From Sulfuritalea sp. (GTDB lineage Bacteria > Pseudomonadota > Gammaproteobacteria > Burkholderiales > Rhodocyclaceae): a DNA stretch of 36,769 nucleotides. The stretch lies in NCBI GenBank assembly GCA_020048435.1, contig JAIFMO010000065.1, forward strand, positions 1 to 36,769, in the 5' to 3' direction. The translations under genes were made by a program, and so were the position numbers. Below, piece after piece: positions 25,201 through 32,657 of this stretch (positions are counted from its first letter, which is position 1; every line of letters starts with the position of its first letter). The notes under the pieces are model-generated. The model worked only from the letters and a program-made list of their open reading frames with translations, made no database searches and was not told where the DNA came from.

Positions 25201-25817
25201 GCCCGCACTTTTCCGTCATCGTTGCCGCGCGCGAACTGACGCTGTTTGCCGACGGCGCGCCACGCCTGCGACTGCCGCTAGACGCCGGCGGCCGTCATCG
25301 CTTGATCGTCGCCGACGCCAGTGCCGCGCGACTGGTGGTGGAGGCACTGGAAACGTATGCCGGCGTCGGTGTACTGCCCGCAGGCGGTGGCCTGCTGGGC
25401 GCCCTGACGATCACGGAAAACTACACCCTTGCCCTCCGCTACAACAGCGACCAGCGGAGCGAGTGCAGCGACGACCCAGAACTTGACGCTGCGCTGACAC
25501 TGTGCGGGCTGAGCGGAGAACGGATTGCCGTGCTCGCCGACACGCAGCCGATGCACCTCGAACGCAGCGAACGCTGGATTATGGGATTTGTCCGCTGGCT
25601 GCTGCGCCCACCCGAGGTGCTAGTCGTCGATCGTCTGTTTGCCGGACTTTCACGGCGCCAGACTTTGGCCCTGATGACCATCGAGGCGGCCTATCATCAA
25701 CGCCATCCATTTCGCCCGGTGCTCTTTGTCGACCTCGACAGCCACGACCTGCCGGCGCTGCCTGACTGCCTAACCCTGACCGACCTTGCGGAGTCCACAT
25801 CGCCATGTCCCTGCTGA
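25197..25817 (+). CDS. degenerate ABC ATPase-like protein in the MlaF position of an MCE operon
   Basis: 206 residues, lying where MlaF normally sits between MlaE and MlaD. The overall ABC ATPase pattern can be followed, but nearly every catalytic motif is gone. The Walker A position (about 38-46) reads VADASAARL with no GxxGxGK[ST]. The Q-loop region (about 60-82) is LPAGGGLLGALTITENYTLA with no Gln. The signature position (121-125) is LERSE instead of LSGGQ. Walker B keeps the fold (EVLVVD, 140-145), but the catalytic Glu is Arg146. The His switch is displaced in FVDLDSHDLP. The frame is intact and coupled on both sides (4-base overlap with the permease, 13-base overlap with the MCE gene), so it is maintained rather than decaying. 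I infer a pseudo-ATPase structural subunit; a fast-diverged unrelated protein is the alternative. Confidence 0.75.
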   Translation: MSPHFSVIVAARELTLFADGAPRLRLPLDAGGRHRLIVADASAARLVVEALETYAGVGVLPAGGGLLGALTITENYTLALRYNSDQRSECSDDPELDAALTLCGLSGERIAVLADTQPMHLERSERWIMGFVRWLLRPPEVLVVDRLFAGLSRRQTLALMTIEAAYHQRHPFRPVLFVDLDSHDLPALPDCLTLTDLAESTSPCPC

Positions 25818-26743
25818 GCCAATATGGCACCGATGCCGCCACGCTGCATCGCGGTACCCGCCGCTTCCTGCTTTTCTCGCTGCTGCTGGTCGTGGCGCTG
25901 CTGGTCGCCATCATCGTCCGCCAGGGGCTGTTTCGGCAAACATCGAATTTCAGCTTCGTCGCCGACAGCGCCCAGGACATCGCCCAGGGCCTGGCGGTGC
26001 GCATCGCCGGATTTCGCGTCGGCGCAGTGTCCAATGTCACCCTGAAGGAATCTGGTCAGGTCGCCGTCACCATGGAAATCGACGCCGCCAACCTGCACCT
26101 GGTCACCTATGATGCTCGGGTTGAATTGCGCAAGGATGGTCTGGTCGGTTCGCCCACGCTGGAAATCATTCCCGGCCCCGACAAGACCCGGCTGGCATCA
26201 GCCGATGCACGCCTGCCGTTTTCACGCGCCGATGGCTTGGGTGCGCTGGCCAATCAGGTGCGCGACGAATTCGTGCCGATCCTCAAGGACATCAAGGCCA
26301 TCACCGGCGCGCTGGCCGACCCGGAAAAAGGCTTGCCAGGTACGCTAGCGCAGGTTCGTGCCAGTTCGCTGACACTCAACACACTGATGACCAATGGCAA
26401 TCGCCACGTTGATGGCATCGGTCTAGCCGCAACGCGGGTGCTGAGCCGGACCGAGGAAGACCTCGCCCACCTCGGCAAGACGCTTGAAGCCGCTAATGCG
26501 CACCTCCCGGCCATGCTCGAACGTACTCAGCAAGTGCTCGATCACGCCGAAAAAATCACGGCCGAAGCCGCCATCAGCGTGCCGCCAGCGCTGCGCGATG
26601 GCAGCGCGGTCACGTCCGACGTGCGTGAGATCGTCAGCGGCGCCAAGCAGTCCTGGCCAATCCGTACTTTCGTGGATGCGCCAACGCCCGCCACGCTCAA
26701 GGCGGACAGCGCGCCGCGCGGGGAGACCGGTCATGCTCGCTAG
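25805..26743 (+). CDS. MCE-domain protein (MlaD type)
   Basis: 312 residues. A single membrane anchor (about 20-38, RFLLFSLLLVVALLVAIIV) is followed by an MCE domain (about 48-120) with the typical SAQDIAQGLAVRIAGFRVGA and DARVELRKDGLVGSPTLEII. A long helical, probably coiled-coil periplasmic tail (about 140-290) follows. MCE proteins form hexameric rings that bind lipids in the periplasm; the long helical tail makes it closer to the extended MCE types (a tube or needle) than to short MlaD. It overlaps the ATPase-like gene by 13 bases and the next gene by 11, so it belongs to one translated unit with them. Confidence 0.88.
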   Translation: MSLLSQYGTDAATLHRGTRRFLLFSLLLVVALLVAIIVRQGLFRQTSNFSFVADSAQDIAQGLAVRIAGFRVGAVSNVTLKESGQVAVTMEIDAANLHLVTYDARVELRKDGLVGSPTLEIIPGPDKTRLASADARLPFSRADGLGALANQVRDEFVPILKDIKAITGALADPEKGLPGTLAQVRASSLTLNTLMTNGNRHVDGIGLAATRVLSRTEEDLAHLGKTLEAANAHLPAMLERTQQVLDHAEKITAEAAISVPPALRDGSAVTSDVREIVSGAKQSWPIRTFVDAPTPATLKADSAPRGETGHAR

Positions 26744-27692
26744 TTCCGGCGCATACCCAGTGTCTGGCTTGCCTGCGATGCCGGGCGTACCCGTTGAGCA
26801 CACTTTTCTCAAGGTGCCGCGTGCGCCGCTATGGTTCGGCGTACGCCCATCGCTCTCCTTGCTATCGGTGCATTCGTTATTATTGCTGCTGTTTCTCGCC
26901 GGTTGCGGCGGTGGCGCCCCGGTGGTTGCCGACCCGCCACGCATCAAGGCGGCGCTGGAGGCTGAAAGCGACGGTGCCAAACGCTACGAACGTGGGGACT
27001 ACGCCGTGGCAGCACACCGCTTCGAGGAGGCAGCACGACTGTTTGGCAGCATCGATGACCGCGCGGGCGTCGGACGCAACCGGCTGCACTGGGCCCGTGC
27101 CGACCTGGCCCTCGGCCGTAGCGAAGCCGTCTTGCGCACGCTTGCGGCGCTGGGGCACGACAAGGAAAATACGCAGCCGCTGGAAATGCTCCTGCTCAAA
27201 GCCCAGGCGCAGCTAGACCTGGCCCGGCTCGATGCCGCCAGTCAAGACTTGGCGAGCGCCACCGACCTGTGTGGAAATACCTGTGCACTATTGCCCAGCC
27301 TGCATCTGCTCCAGTCCCGCGCCGCACTGGCCGCTCTGCGCGCTGACGATGCGCTGAGCCACGCCGAGGCGGCACTCGGCCTGTTGAATGGCCGGGACGA
27401 ACCACTCGAAACGGCCAACGCATGGCGTCTTATCGCCGCAGCACGACTAGCCCGAGGTGATGCCAGCACAGCACTGGCTGCCGCACAGTCCGCGCTGAAC
27501 ATCGACCGCCGCCTGGCCCTGCCCGGCAAAATTGCCAGCGACTGGCTGCTGATCGGCGACATCCACAAAAAAGTCGGCGCTGGCGACACGGCTATAGCCG
27601 CCTACCAGCGCGCGCTGGGAATCGCCATCGCCGCCCGCCTCGACGAGGCTGAAAAAACGGCACGGCAGGCGCTGACCAGTAGCGGCGAATAA
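26733..27692 (+). CDS. TPR-containing lipoprotein of the MCE operon
   Basis: Up to 319 residues. A lipoprotein signal LLLLLFLAGC puts the lipidated Cys at residue 58 counted from ATG 26733. The 57-residue lead is unusually long, so ATG 26778 or GTG 26814 (giving a normal-length signal with Arg residues) may be the real start. After the Cys come helical repeats about 35 residues long: GAKRYERGDYAVAAHRFEEA, WARADLALGRSEAVLRTLAA, then SDWLLIGDIHKKVGAGDTAI and AYQRALGIAIAARLDEAEKT, i.e. TPR/Sel1-like pairs. It occupies the place of the auxiliary lipoprotein (DUF330/PqiC type) of other MCE systems but has a different fold, so it may anchor the system to the outer membrane. pepN follows after 53 bases. 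Confidence 0.8.
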   Translation: MLASSGAYPVSGLPAMPGVPVEHTFLKVPRAPLWFGVRPSLSLLSVHSLLLLLFLAGCGGGAPVVADPPRIKAALEAESDGAKRYERGDYAVAAHRFEEAARLFGSIDDRAGVGRNRLHWARADLALGRSEAVLRTLAALGHDKENTQPLEMLLLKAQAQLDLARLDAASQDLASATDLCGNTCALLPSLHLLQSRAALAALRADDALSHAEAALGLLNGRDEPLETANAWRLIAAARLARGDASTALAAAQSALNIDRRLALPGKIASDWLLIGDIHKKVGAGDTAIAAYQRALGIAIAARLDEAEKTARQALTSSGE

Positions 27693-27745
27693 GGCCCCAT
27701 ACTCTCCCATCCCGATCCATCGCCCTTCCAACCGCAAAATCCCAA

Positions 27746-30421
27746 ATGAACCCCGCAGACACGCCGCCCCCTGCCTCGCCCATCATCCACCTTACCGACT
27801 ACACGCCTCCGGCCTTCCTGGTCGATAGCGTCGATCTGGATTTTGATTTTTGTGCCGGAGAAACCTTGGTCACCGCCACGCTGGCGATGCGGCGCAATCC
27901 TGTAGTTGCGGCGACCAATCCACAGGCGCCGCTCATCCTCGACGGCGAGGAACTGGAAACACTCGATATCGCCATCGACGGCCGCACCTTGGCAAGCAGC
28001 GCCTACGCGATAACTGCCGGCCAGTTGACCATCGCCAATCTTGCCGCCACCTTCACGCTGAAAACCGTGGTGCGCATCCGGCCTGACGCCAACACCCGTC
28101 TGTCCGGTCTTTACCGCTCCGCCGATGGTTATTTCACCCAGTGCGAGGCGCAGGGTTTTCGCCGCATCACCTGGTTCCCCGACCGGCCGGACGTAATGGC
28201 GCGCTTCCGCGTCACCCTTCACGCTGACAAGGCGGCGTTACCGCAACTGCTCTCGAACGGCAATCTCGTCGCCAGCGGTGACGAACCGGAAGGGCGGCAC
28301 CGGGCCACCTGGCAAGACCCCTTCCCCAAGCCGTGTTACCTCTTTGCCCTGGTTGCCGCGAAACTTGACGTGCTGCGTGACACCTGGCGCACGCCCGCTG
28401 CATCAGGCAAGCCGGGCCGCGAAGTTCAACTCGCCATCTACGTCGAACCGGGCAAGCTCGACCAGTGCGACCACGCCATGGCCGCGCTGAAAAAATCCAT
28501 GCGCTGGGACGAGGAAACCTTCGGCCTCGAATGCGACCTCGACCACTACATGATCGTCGCCGTCGGCGACTTCAACATGGGGGCGATGGAAAACAAGGGC
28601 CTCAACATCTTCAACACCAAGTACGTGCTGGCGCGACCGGACCTGGCCACCGATGGCGACTACGAAAACATTGACCGCGTCGTCGCCCACGAGTATTTCC
28701 ACAACTGGACCGGCAACCGCGTGACCTGTCGCGACTGGTTCCAGCTTTCGCTGAAAGAAGGTCTCACCGTCTTCCGCGACCAGGAATTTGGCGCCGACAT
28801 GCACAACCGGGCGGTCGCCCGCATCCGCGAGGTGCGCGGGCTGCGCGCGGGACAGTTTCCCGAAGACGCGGGGCCGATGGCCCACCCGGTGCGGCCGTCA
28901 TCCTACATCGAGATCAACAACTTCTACACCGCCACTGTCTATGAAAAAGGCGCCGAGGTGGTGCGCATGATTCGCACCTTCATCGGCAAAGACGCTTTCC
29001 GCCGTGGCATGGCAATCTATTTCGAGCGCCACGACGGCCAGGCCGTCACCTGCGACGACTTTGTCGCCGCGATGGCGGCAGCGTCGGGTTTCGACTTCAC
29101 TCAGTTCATGCGCTGGTATGAACAGGCCGGCACGCCGCACCTACAAGCCACCGGCCACTATGACGCGGCGGCTCGGCGCTACGTGCTGACCTTGGCGCAA
29201 AGCTGCGGCCCTTCGCCCGGCCAACCGGAAAAGCAACCGTTCCACATCCCCGTGGCCGTGAGCCTGCTCGGGCCGGACAGCGAACTGGCGCCCGAACGGG
29301 TGCTGTCACTGATCGAACCACGACAGGATTTCGTTTTCGAGAACGTGACCTGCGCCCCCGTGCCCTCGCTGCTGCGCGGCTTCTCGGCGCCGGTGATCCT
29401 CGAATTCGACTACACCGACGACGAACTCGCGCTGCTGCTGGCGCAGGACAACGACCCTTTCAACCGCTGGGAGGCCGGCCAGCGCCTGGCAGGCAGGCTG
29501 ATTCTGGCCGCCACTCGGCAAATTCAAAAAGTCGGCGGTAGCGGTACGGCAAATGCACCGAAAAATTATTCGGAAAGCTGGCCGGAAAGCTTTGCCGCTG
29601 CCACCGCCCGCGTGCTCGATGGCGCCAGCGACGATCCGGCATTCGCCGCCGAAGCATTGTCGCTACCCGCCGAAGCCACGCTGGCCGAACAACTCGACAG
29701 CGTCGACCCCGACGCCCTCCACGCCGCCCGCAACGACCTGCGGCGGTTTCTGGCCCTGCGCCTCGGCCCGCAACTGCGGGCATGCTACGACAGCCTCGCG
29801 CCCAGCGGCCCCTATCGTTTCGACACCCGCGACGCGGCCCGCCGCGCCCTGCGCAATCTTTGCCTCGGCTACCTTGCCGAAGCCGGCACGACCGAATCAC
29901 GCGCGCTGGCTTTGCGCCAGTTCGAAACCGCCGACAACATGACAGACCAGTACGCGGCACTGGCCACGCTGGCGCAATACGACGGCGCCGAGCGCGACAA
30001 GGCCCTCGCCGCCTTCTACCACCGCTGGCAGCACGAGGCGCTGGCGGTCGACAAATGGCTGTTGGTACAGGCCACCAGCCGGCGGCCGCAAACCTTGACC
30101 GAGGTGGAGAAACTGCTCGATCACCCCGCCTTCGACCTGAAGAACCCCAACAAGGTGTATTCGCTGCTGCGCGGCTTTGGCGGAAACCACGTCCGTTTCC
30201 ATGCCGCCGATGGCGCCGGCTACCGCTTTCTCGCCGCGCAGATCATGCGACTCGACCCGATCAACCCGCAGGTTGCCTCGCGCCTAGCGCGCTGCTTTGA
30301 CCGCTGGCGCCGGTTCGATGCATCCCGACAGGCCCATGCCCGTGGCGCGCTCGAATCGCTGCGCGATCATGCCGGACTATCGCGCGACGTGCTCGAAATC
30401 GTCGGACGTTCGTTGGCGTGA
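27746..30421 (+). CDS. pepN: aminopeptidase N (M1 family)
   Basis: 891 residues, the usual length. Zinc aminopeptidase that removes N-terminal residues from peptides in the cytoplasm. The exopeptidase motif is GAMENKGLNIFNTKYVLA and the zinc site is His315-Glu316-X2-His319 with Glu338, in VAHEYFHNWTGNRVTCRDWF and SLKEGLTVFRDQEF. The C-terminal helical superdomain is complete (KVYSLLRGFGGNHVRFHAAD, INPQVASRLARCFDRWRRFD). The ATG at 27746 is used; the stop overlaps the GTG of the histidine kinase gene. It may be transcribed with the MCE operon upstream, since the gap is 53 bases and shows no terminator. Confidence 0.97.
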   Translation: MNPADTPPPASPIIHLTDYTPPAFLVDSVDLDFDFCAGETLVTATLAMRRNPVVAATNPQAPLILDGEELETLDIAIDGRTLASSAYAITAGQLTIANLAATFTLKTVVRIRPDANTRLSGLYRSADGYFTQCEAQGFRRITWFPDRPDVMARFRVTLHADKAALPQLLSNGNLVASGDEPEGRHRATWQDPFPKPCYLFALVAAKLDVLRDTWRTPAASGKPGREVQLAIYVEPGKLDQCDHAMAALKKSMRWDEETFGLECDLDHYMIVAVGDFNMGAMENKGLNIFNTKYVLARPDLATDGDYENIDRVVAHEYFHNWTGNRVTCRDWFQLSLKEGLTVFRDQEFGADMHNRAVARIREVRGLRAGQFPEDAGPMAHPVRPSSYIEINNFYTATVYEKGAEVVRMIRTFIGKDAFRRGMAIYFERHDGQAVTCDDFVAAMAAASGFDFTQFMRWYEQAGTPHLQATGHYDAAARRYVLTLAQSCGPSPGQPEKQPFHIPVAVSLLGPDSELAPERVLSLIEPRQDFVFENVTCAPVPSLLRGFSAPVILEFDYTDDELALLLAQDNDPFNRWEAGQRLAGRLILAATRQIQKVGGSGTANAPKNYSESWPESFAAATARVLDGASDDPAFAAEALSLPAEATLAEQLDSVDPDALHAARNDLRRFLALRLGPQLRACYDSLAPSGPYRFDTRDAARRALRNLCLGYLAEAGTTESRALALRQFETADNMTDQYAALATLAQYDGAERDKALAAFYHRWQHEALAVDKWLLVQATSRRPQTLTEVEKLLDHPAFDLKNPNKVYSLLRGFGGNHVRFHAADGAGYRFLAAQIMRLDPINPQVASRLARCFDRWRRFDASRQAHARGALESLRDHAGLSRDVLEIVGRSLA

Positions 30422-31683
30422 GCTCGGACGCGAAAGACCTCATGAAAATTTCCGCTTTCAAGAATCCCGTCATACCCACCACCGCCACCACCGCCGACAT
30501 GGTGCCGTCCGGACAGGCGGCCCTGCTGATAACCGGTGCCTTGCAGACCGCGATTCTCAATAGCGCCAACTTTTCGAGTATCGCCACCGACGAGAGGGGC
30601 GTCATCCAGATATTCAATGTCGGCGCCGAGCGCATGCTGGGCTACGCAGCAGCCGACGTATTGAACAAACTTTCCCCGGCTGACATCTCCGATCCGCAGG
30701 AAATCATCGCGCGCGCCCAGGCATTGAGTATCGAACTCGACACTCCGATCACGCCGGGCTTCGATGCGCTGGTCTTCAAGGCCTCACGCGGCATCGAGGA
30801 CATCTACGAGCTAACCTACATTCGTAAGGATGGCAGCCGCTTTCCGGCCCTCGTGTCGGTCACGGCGCTCCGCGATGATCAAAACGCGATCATCGGCTAC
30901 CTGCTGATTGGTACCGACAACACCGCGCGCAATACCGCCGAACTGGCCGAAAGCAGAGACGCGGCCGAAGCCGCGAACCGGGCGAAAAGCATCTTCCTCG
31001 CCACCATGAGCCATGAACTGCGCACGCCGATGAATGGCATCATGGGCATGACCAGTCTGGCGTTGCGTCGTGCCACCGACCCCAAGCAGATCGACTATCT
31101 TGGCAAGGTAGCGCATTCTTCGGAGCGGCTGCTTACCATCCTTAGCGACATCCTTGACATCTCCCGGATCGAGGCCGGCCAGTTGACGCTGGAAGACAAG
31201 AATTTCTCCCTCGCGCAAGTGGTTGCCGACACGCTGAGCATGCAGGATGGGCCGGCGCAGGCCAAGGGTTTGAGCCTGTCTGGCGAAATACCCTCTACAT
31301 TGCCCGATATGTTGTGTGGCGACAGCTTGCGCCTCCAGCAAATACTGCTCAATTTTGTCGGCAATGCCATCAAATTCTCCGAGCACGGCGGAATCGACCT
31401 GCGCGTTTTCGCCCTGGAGGAGGACAGCCACAGCGTCATGTTGCGTATCGAAGTGACCGATCAAGGCATCGGCTTGAGCCCCGAGCAGCAAACCCAATTG
31501 TTCCAGGCGTTTACCCAGGCGGATGGTTCCGCTACCCGCAAGTACGGTGGCGCCGGTCTCGGCCTGGTGCTCGCCAAACGCATCGCCAAGCTGATGGACG
31601 GCGACGTGGGCGTGATCAGCCAGTTGGGGCATGGCAGTACCTTCTGGATAACGGTCCGCTTGAAGTGGGCGGTCGATGACTAG
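30418..31683 (+). CDS. soluble PAS-domain sensor histidine kinase
   Basis: 421 residues from GTG 30418 (overlapping pepN as GTGA); ATG 30442 is an alternative start. Order: a PAS domain (about 45-170, FSSIATDERGVIQIFNVGAE, then YIRKDGSRFPALVSVTALRD), a linker, a HisKA dimer domain with phospho-acceptor His199 in TMSHELRTPMNGIMGM, and a HATPase domain. The ATPase has an N box (LLNFVGNAIKFSEHG), G1 (DQGIGLSPEQQ) and G2 (GGAGLGLVLAKRIA). There are no membrane helices and no receiver domain, and no response regulator lies in the window, so its partner is unknown. The PAS-plus-hybrid style (SHELRTPMNG) is typical of kinases that normally carry receivers, so this may be a shortened member. It probably senses a cytoplasmic signal. 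Confidence 0.92.
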   Translation: MSSDAKDLMKISAFKNPVIPTTATTADMVPSGQAALLITGALQTAILNSANFSSIATDERGVIQIFNVGAERMLGYAAADVLNKLSPADISDPQEIIARAQALSIELDTPITPGFDALVFKASRGIEDIYELTYIRKDGSRFPALVSVTALRDDQNAIIGYLLIGTDNTARNTAELAESRDAAEAANRAKSIFLATMSHELRTPMNGIMGMTSLALRRATDPKQIDYLGKVAHSSERLLTILSDILDISRIEAGQLTLEDKNFSLAQVVADTLSMQDGPAQAKGLSLSGEIPSTLPDMLCGDSLRLQQILLNFVGNAIKFSEHGGIDLRVFALEEDSHSVMLRIEVTDQGIGLSPEQQTQLFQAFTQADGSATRKYGGAGLGLVLAKRIAKLMDGDVGVISQLGHGSTFWITVRLKWAVDD

Positions 31684-31778
31684 CCGTCTGCTTGTCGTTC
31701 GAAAAAGAACATGCAAGTCGCCGTCGTCATGAGGACCACCCCGAATCGCCCCCTTCTTGACCAGGAATGCCTTACCTA

Positions 31779-31806
31779 TTTGTAGTAATATGGGTACCCG
31801 TACAAT
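31779..31806 (+). promoter_or_regulatory. candidate promoter/operator of the toxin-antitoxin module
   Basis: TTTGTA (31779-31784), 16 bases, TACAAT (31801-31806, one mismatch to TATAAT). The perfect palindrome GGGTACCC (31792-31799) lies between the two hexamers. The region is AT-rich compared with its surroundings and starts 55 bases before the antitoxin ATG. A palindrome inside the promoter fits antitoxin autorepression, as in many type II modules. Judged by eye. Confidence 0.45.
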
Positions 31807-31833
31807 AATTACTCGCGCAACTCAAAAGCCACC

Positions 31834-32277
31834 ATGACCGCCTCGCTCCAAACCATAGATCATTCAACGCTCTCCACCTTGGTTGAGGCCGGTGCAGTGC
31901 GCACGGCGCAAGTCATCGGCCAGCCAGGCGGCTGGGGGGTTGTCGTCCAGTGTGGCATGGCACAACGGACCCTCGCCGCCAAGCGGGGTGCCGTGCGCAT
32001 CTTCCGTCGCTTCGAGACGCTGACCGAGTACCTGCGGGGCTTGGGCATCGTCAAGTATCAGGTCGATGCCTCGCAGTACGATTCTGCGGCACTGCAGACC
32101 GGCCGCCGCGCGGATGCAAGCGCTCGACTCAAGCATGCCCACGAAGCGGCGGCCTACGATATCTGGTTGCGCGAGAAAGTTGGCGCCTCTCTGGCTGGAT
32201 TGCAGGACGGCAGTAACGCGGTTATCCCGGCGGCGGAATGGGTGCAAATTCGTGAGCAGAAGCAGCGCTCACTGTGA
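31834..32277 (+). CDS. two-part antitoxin of a RelE/ParE-type module
   Basis: 147 residues. The C-terminal third (KHAHEAAAYDIWLREKVGAS, then a Val-Ile-Pro turn and EWVQIREQKQRSL) matches the pattern of many ParD/RelB-type antitoxin tails, in which a YDxWLrxkV helix is followed by a short IPxxE helix; this part should wrap the toxin. The N-terminal half (about 1-85, with GQPGGWGVVVQCGMAQRTLA and AVRIFRRFETLTEYLRGLGI) is not a ribbon-helix-helix or helix-turn-helix that I can recognise; it may be the DNA-binding or dimer part. It is coupled to the toxin gene by a GTGA overlap. I call it antitoxin from position and the C-terminal pattern, not from a named family. Confidence 0.7.
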   Translation: MTASLQTIDHSTLSTLVEAGAVRTAQVIGQPGGWGVVVQCGMAQRTLAAKRGAVRIFRRFETLTEYLRGLGIVKYQVDASQYDSAALQTGRRADASARLKHAHEAAAYDIWLREKVGASLAGLQDGSNAVIPAAEWVQIREQKQRSL

Positions 32278-32558
32278 AACGCAAGCACGTCGCCCGCACG
32301 GTGTCGTACCGTGCCGACCTTGACGCCATCGAGACCTACGTCGCCCAAGACAATCCGCGTGCAGCGGCAGAGTTATGGCTCCTGATTGACGAGCAGATCG
32401 ATCAGTTGGCCGATCCCAATTTTCCGCGTCGCAAGGGGCGTGTGCCCGGCACCAAAGAACTGGTCGCCCACGAGAACTACATCGTCATCCTGCTTGAGGA
32501 CGCCAACACGGTGACGGTGCTCAATGTGGTTCATGCCCGACAGCAGTGGCCACGATAG
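32274..32558 (+). CDS. RelE/ParE-superfamily toxin
   Basis: 94 residues with a GTG start overlapping the antitoxin stop. It has the compact RelE/ParE fold pattern: SYRADLDAIETYVAQDNPRA in the N-terminal helices, then RKGRVPGTKELVAHENYIVI and the final strand VTVLNVVHARQQWPR. The GTKELV...YIV...VLNVVHxRQxWP run is the usual ParE-like signature. RelE members cut mRNA on the ribosome and ParE members poison gyrase; the sequence alone does not decide, although the NVVHARQQWP ending leans to the ParE side. Together with the preceding gene it forms a type II module, a frequent mobile cargo. Confidence 0.85.
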   Translation: MKRKHVARTVSYRADLDAIETYVAQDNPRAAAELWLLIDEQIDQLADPNFPRRKGRVPGTKELVAHENYIVILLEDANTVTVLNVVHARQQWPR

Positions 32559-32657
32559 ACCGCGCCCTCCTTCTCGGCATCACGTCTCTGACGGTGCAGG
32601 GCGGGATCGCCATTTCGGGAGGCAATGCTGCAACGGCTTCCCGGATACCAGTAGAAA

